Assembly: GCA_037135095.1 (NCBI GenBank)
Contig: JBAXKZ010000031.1
Coordinates: 1-16,435 of the forward strand
DNA length: 16,435 bases
From: CAIMZW01 sp037135095
Lineage (GTDB): Bacteria > Actinomycetota > Actinomycetes > Nanopelagicales > Nanopelagicaceae
Reading direction: 5' to 3'
Shown here: piece by piece, positions 16,383 to 16,435 of the stretch
Layout of the letters: each line of letters begins with the position of its first letter
Position numbering within the stretch: the first letter of the stretch is position 1
The notes under the pieces: generated by a model
Told to the model about the DNA's origin: nothing
The model's database searches: none
What the model saw: only the letters and a program-made list of their open reading frames with translations
Program-made: the position numbers and the translations under genes

Positions 16383-16435
16383 TGGTAGCGGGGACAGGAT
16401 TTGAACCTATGACCTCTGGGTTATGAGCCCAGCGA
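16383..16435 (-). tRNA. Initiator tRNA-fMet (CAT anticodon), 3' part, cut by the window edge
   Basis: The - strand gives the end of the D arm, the anticodon stem-loop CTGGG-CTCATAA-CCCAG (anticodon CAT), variable loop AGGTC, T arm ATAGG-TTCAAAT-CCTGT, acceptor strand CCCCGCT, discriminator A and an encoded CCA. Three consecutive G:C pairs (GGG/CCC) next to the anticodon loop are the hallmark of initiator rather than elongator tRNA-Met. U at position 72, as I remember it for Streptomyces initiators, fits a weak 1-72 pair. The 5' acceptor and most of the D arm lie beyond the window. Confidence 0.93.

Overview
This 16.4 kb window looks like chromosomal DNA from an actinobacterium of moderate GC (roughly half G+C by eye) with very short gaps between genes. 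The evidence is a one-chain 2-oxoglutarate decarboxylase/dehydrogenase (Kgd), a SigR/RsrA redox sigma/anti-sigma pair, the neighbourhood sigR-rsrA / SRAP / aroA / rsgA / hisN known from mycobacteria and streptomycetes, a nickel superoxide dismutase with its own protease, and an initiator tRNA matching the actinobacterial pattern. A streamlined freshwater lineage is possible but cannot be settled from this window. There is no mobile element, prophage, CRISPR array or sign of recent transfer.

Layout. 1-774 (-): an SDR oxidoreductase, divergent from kgd. 1007-4942 (+): kgd, convergent with sodX (4997-5371, -). sodX is divergent from sodN (5448-5870, +), the Ni-SOD it should mature. A large hairpin at 5887-5936 separates sodN from a hotdog thioesterase (5925-6341, -). 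Next come rsrA and sigR (6378-7471, -), overlapping by 4 nt, with a SigR-type promoter upstream (7595-7620), and then an SRAP abasic-site protein (7651-8394, -). On the + strand follow aroA, rsgA, hisN and a membrane-anchored protein of unknown function (8453-12392). The unknown gene meets zwf tail to tail over a shared TTAA. The - strand from 16262 to 12389 is one apparent operon: VKOR-family protein, pgl, gnd, zwf, i.e. the whole oxidative pentose-phosphate branch. The right edge holds the 3' part of an initiator tRNA(Met) with a rho-independent terminator.

How the genes work together. A redox and stress theme runs through the window: Ni-SOD removes superoxide, SigR/RsrA senses thiol oxidation, VKOR supports disulfide chemistry outside the membrane, SRAP protects abasic DNA, and the pentose-phosphate branch supplies reductant. 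The cofactor-binding residues visible in Zwf and Gnd hint that this reductant may be NADH rather than NADPH. Kgd sits in the TCA cycle, AroA in the shikimate pathway, HisN in histidine synthesis and RsgA in 30S ribosome assembly. Several genes have a -10-like TANNNT hexamer 6-7 nt before the start codon and no Shine-Dalgarno, suggesting leaderless mRNAs.

No wholly new system is evident. The best leads are the possible NAD-type pentose-phosphate operon, the SigR promoter, the unknown membrane protein next to hisN, the VKOR leader with two competing hairpins, and the FlK-like thioesterase that appears to lack the family's catalytic histidine.
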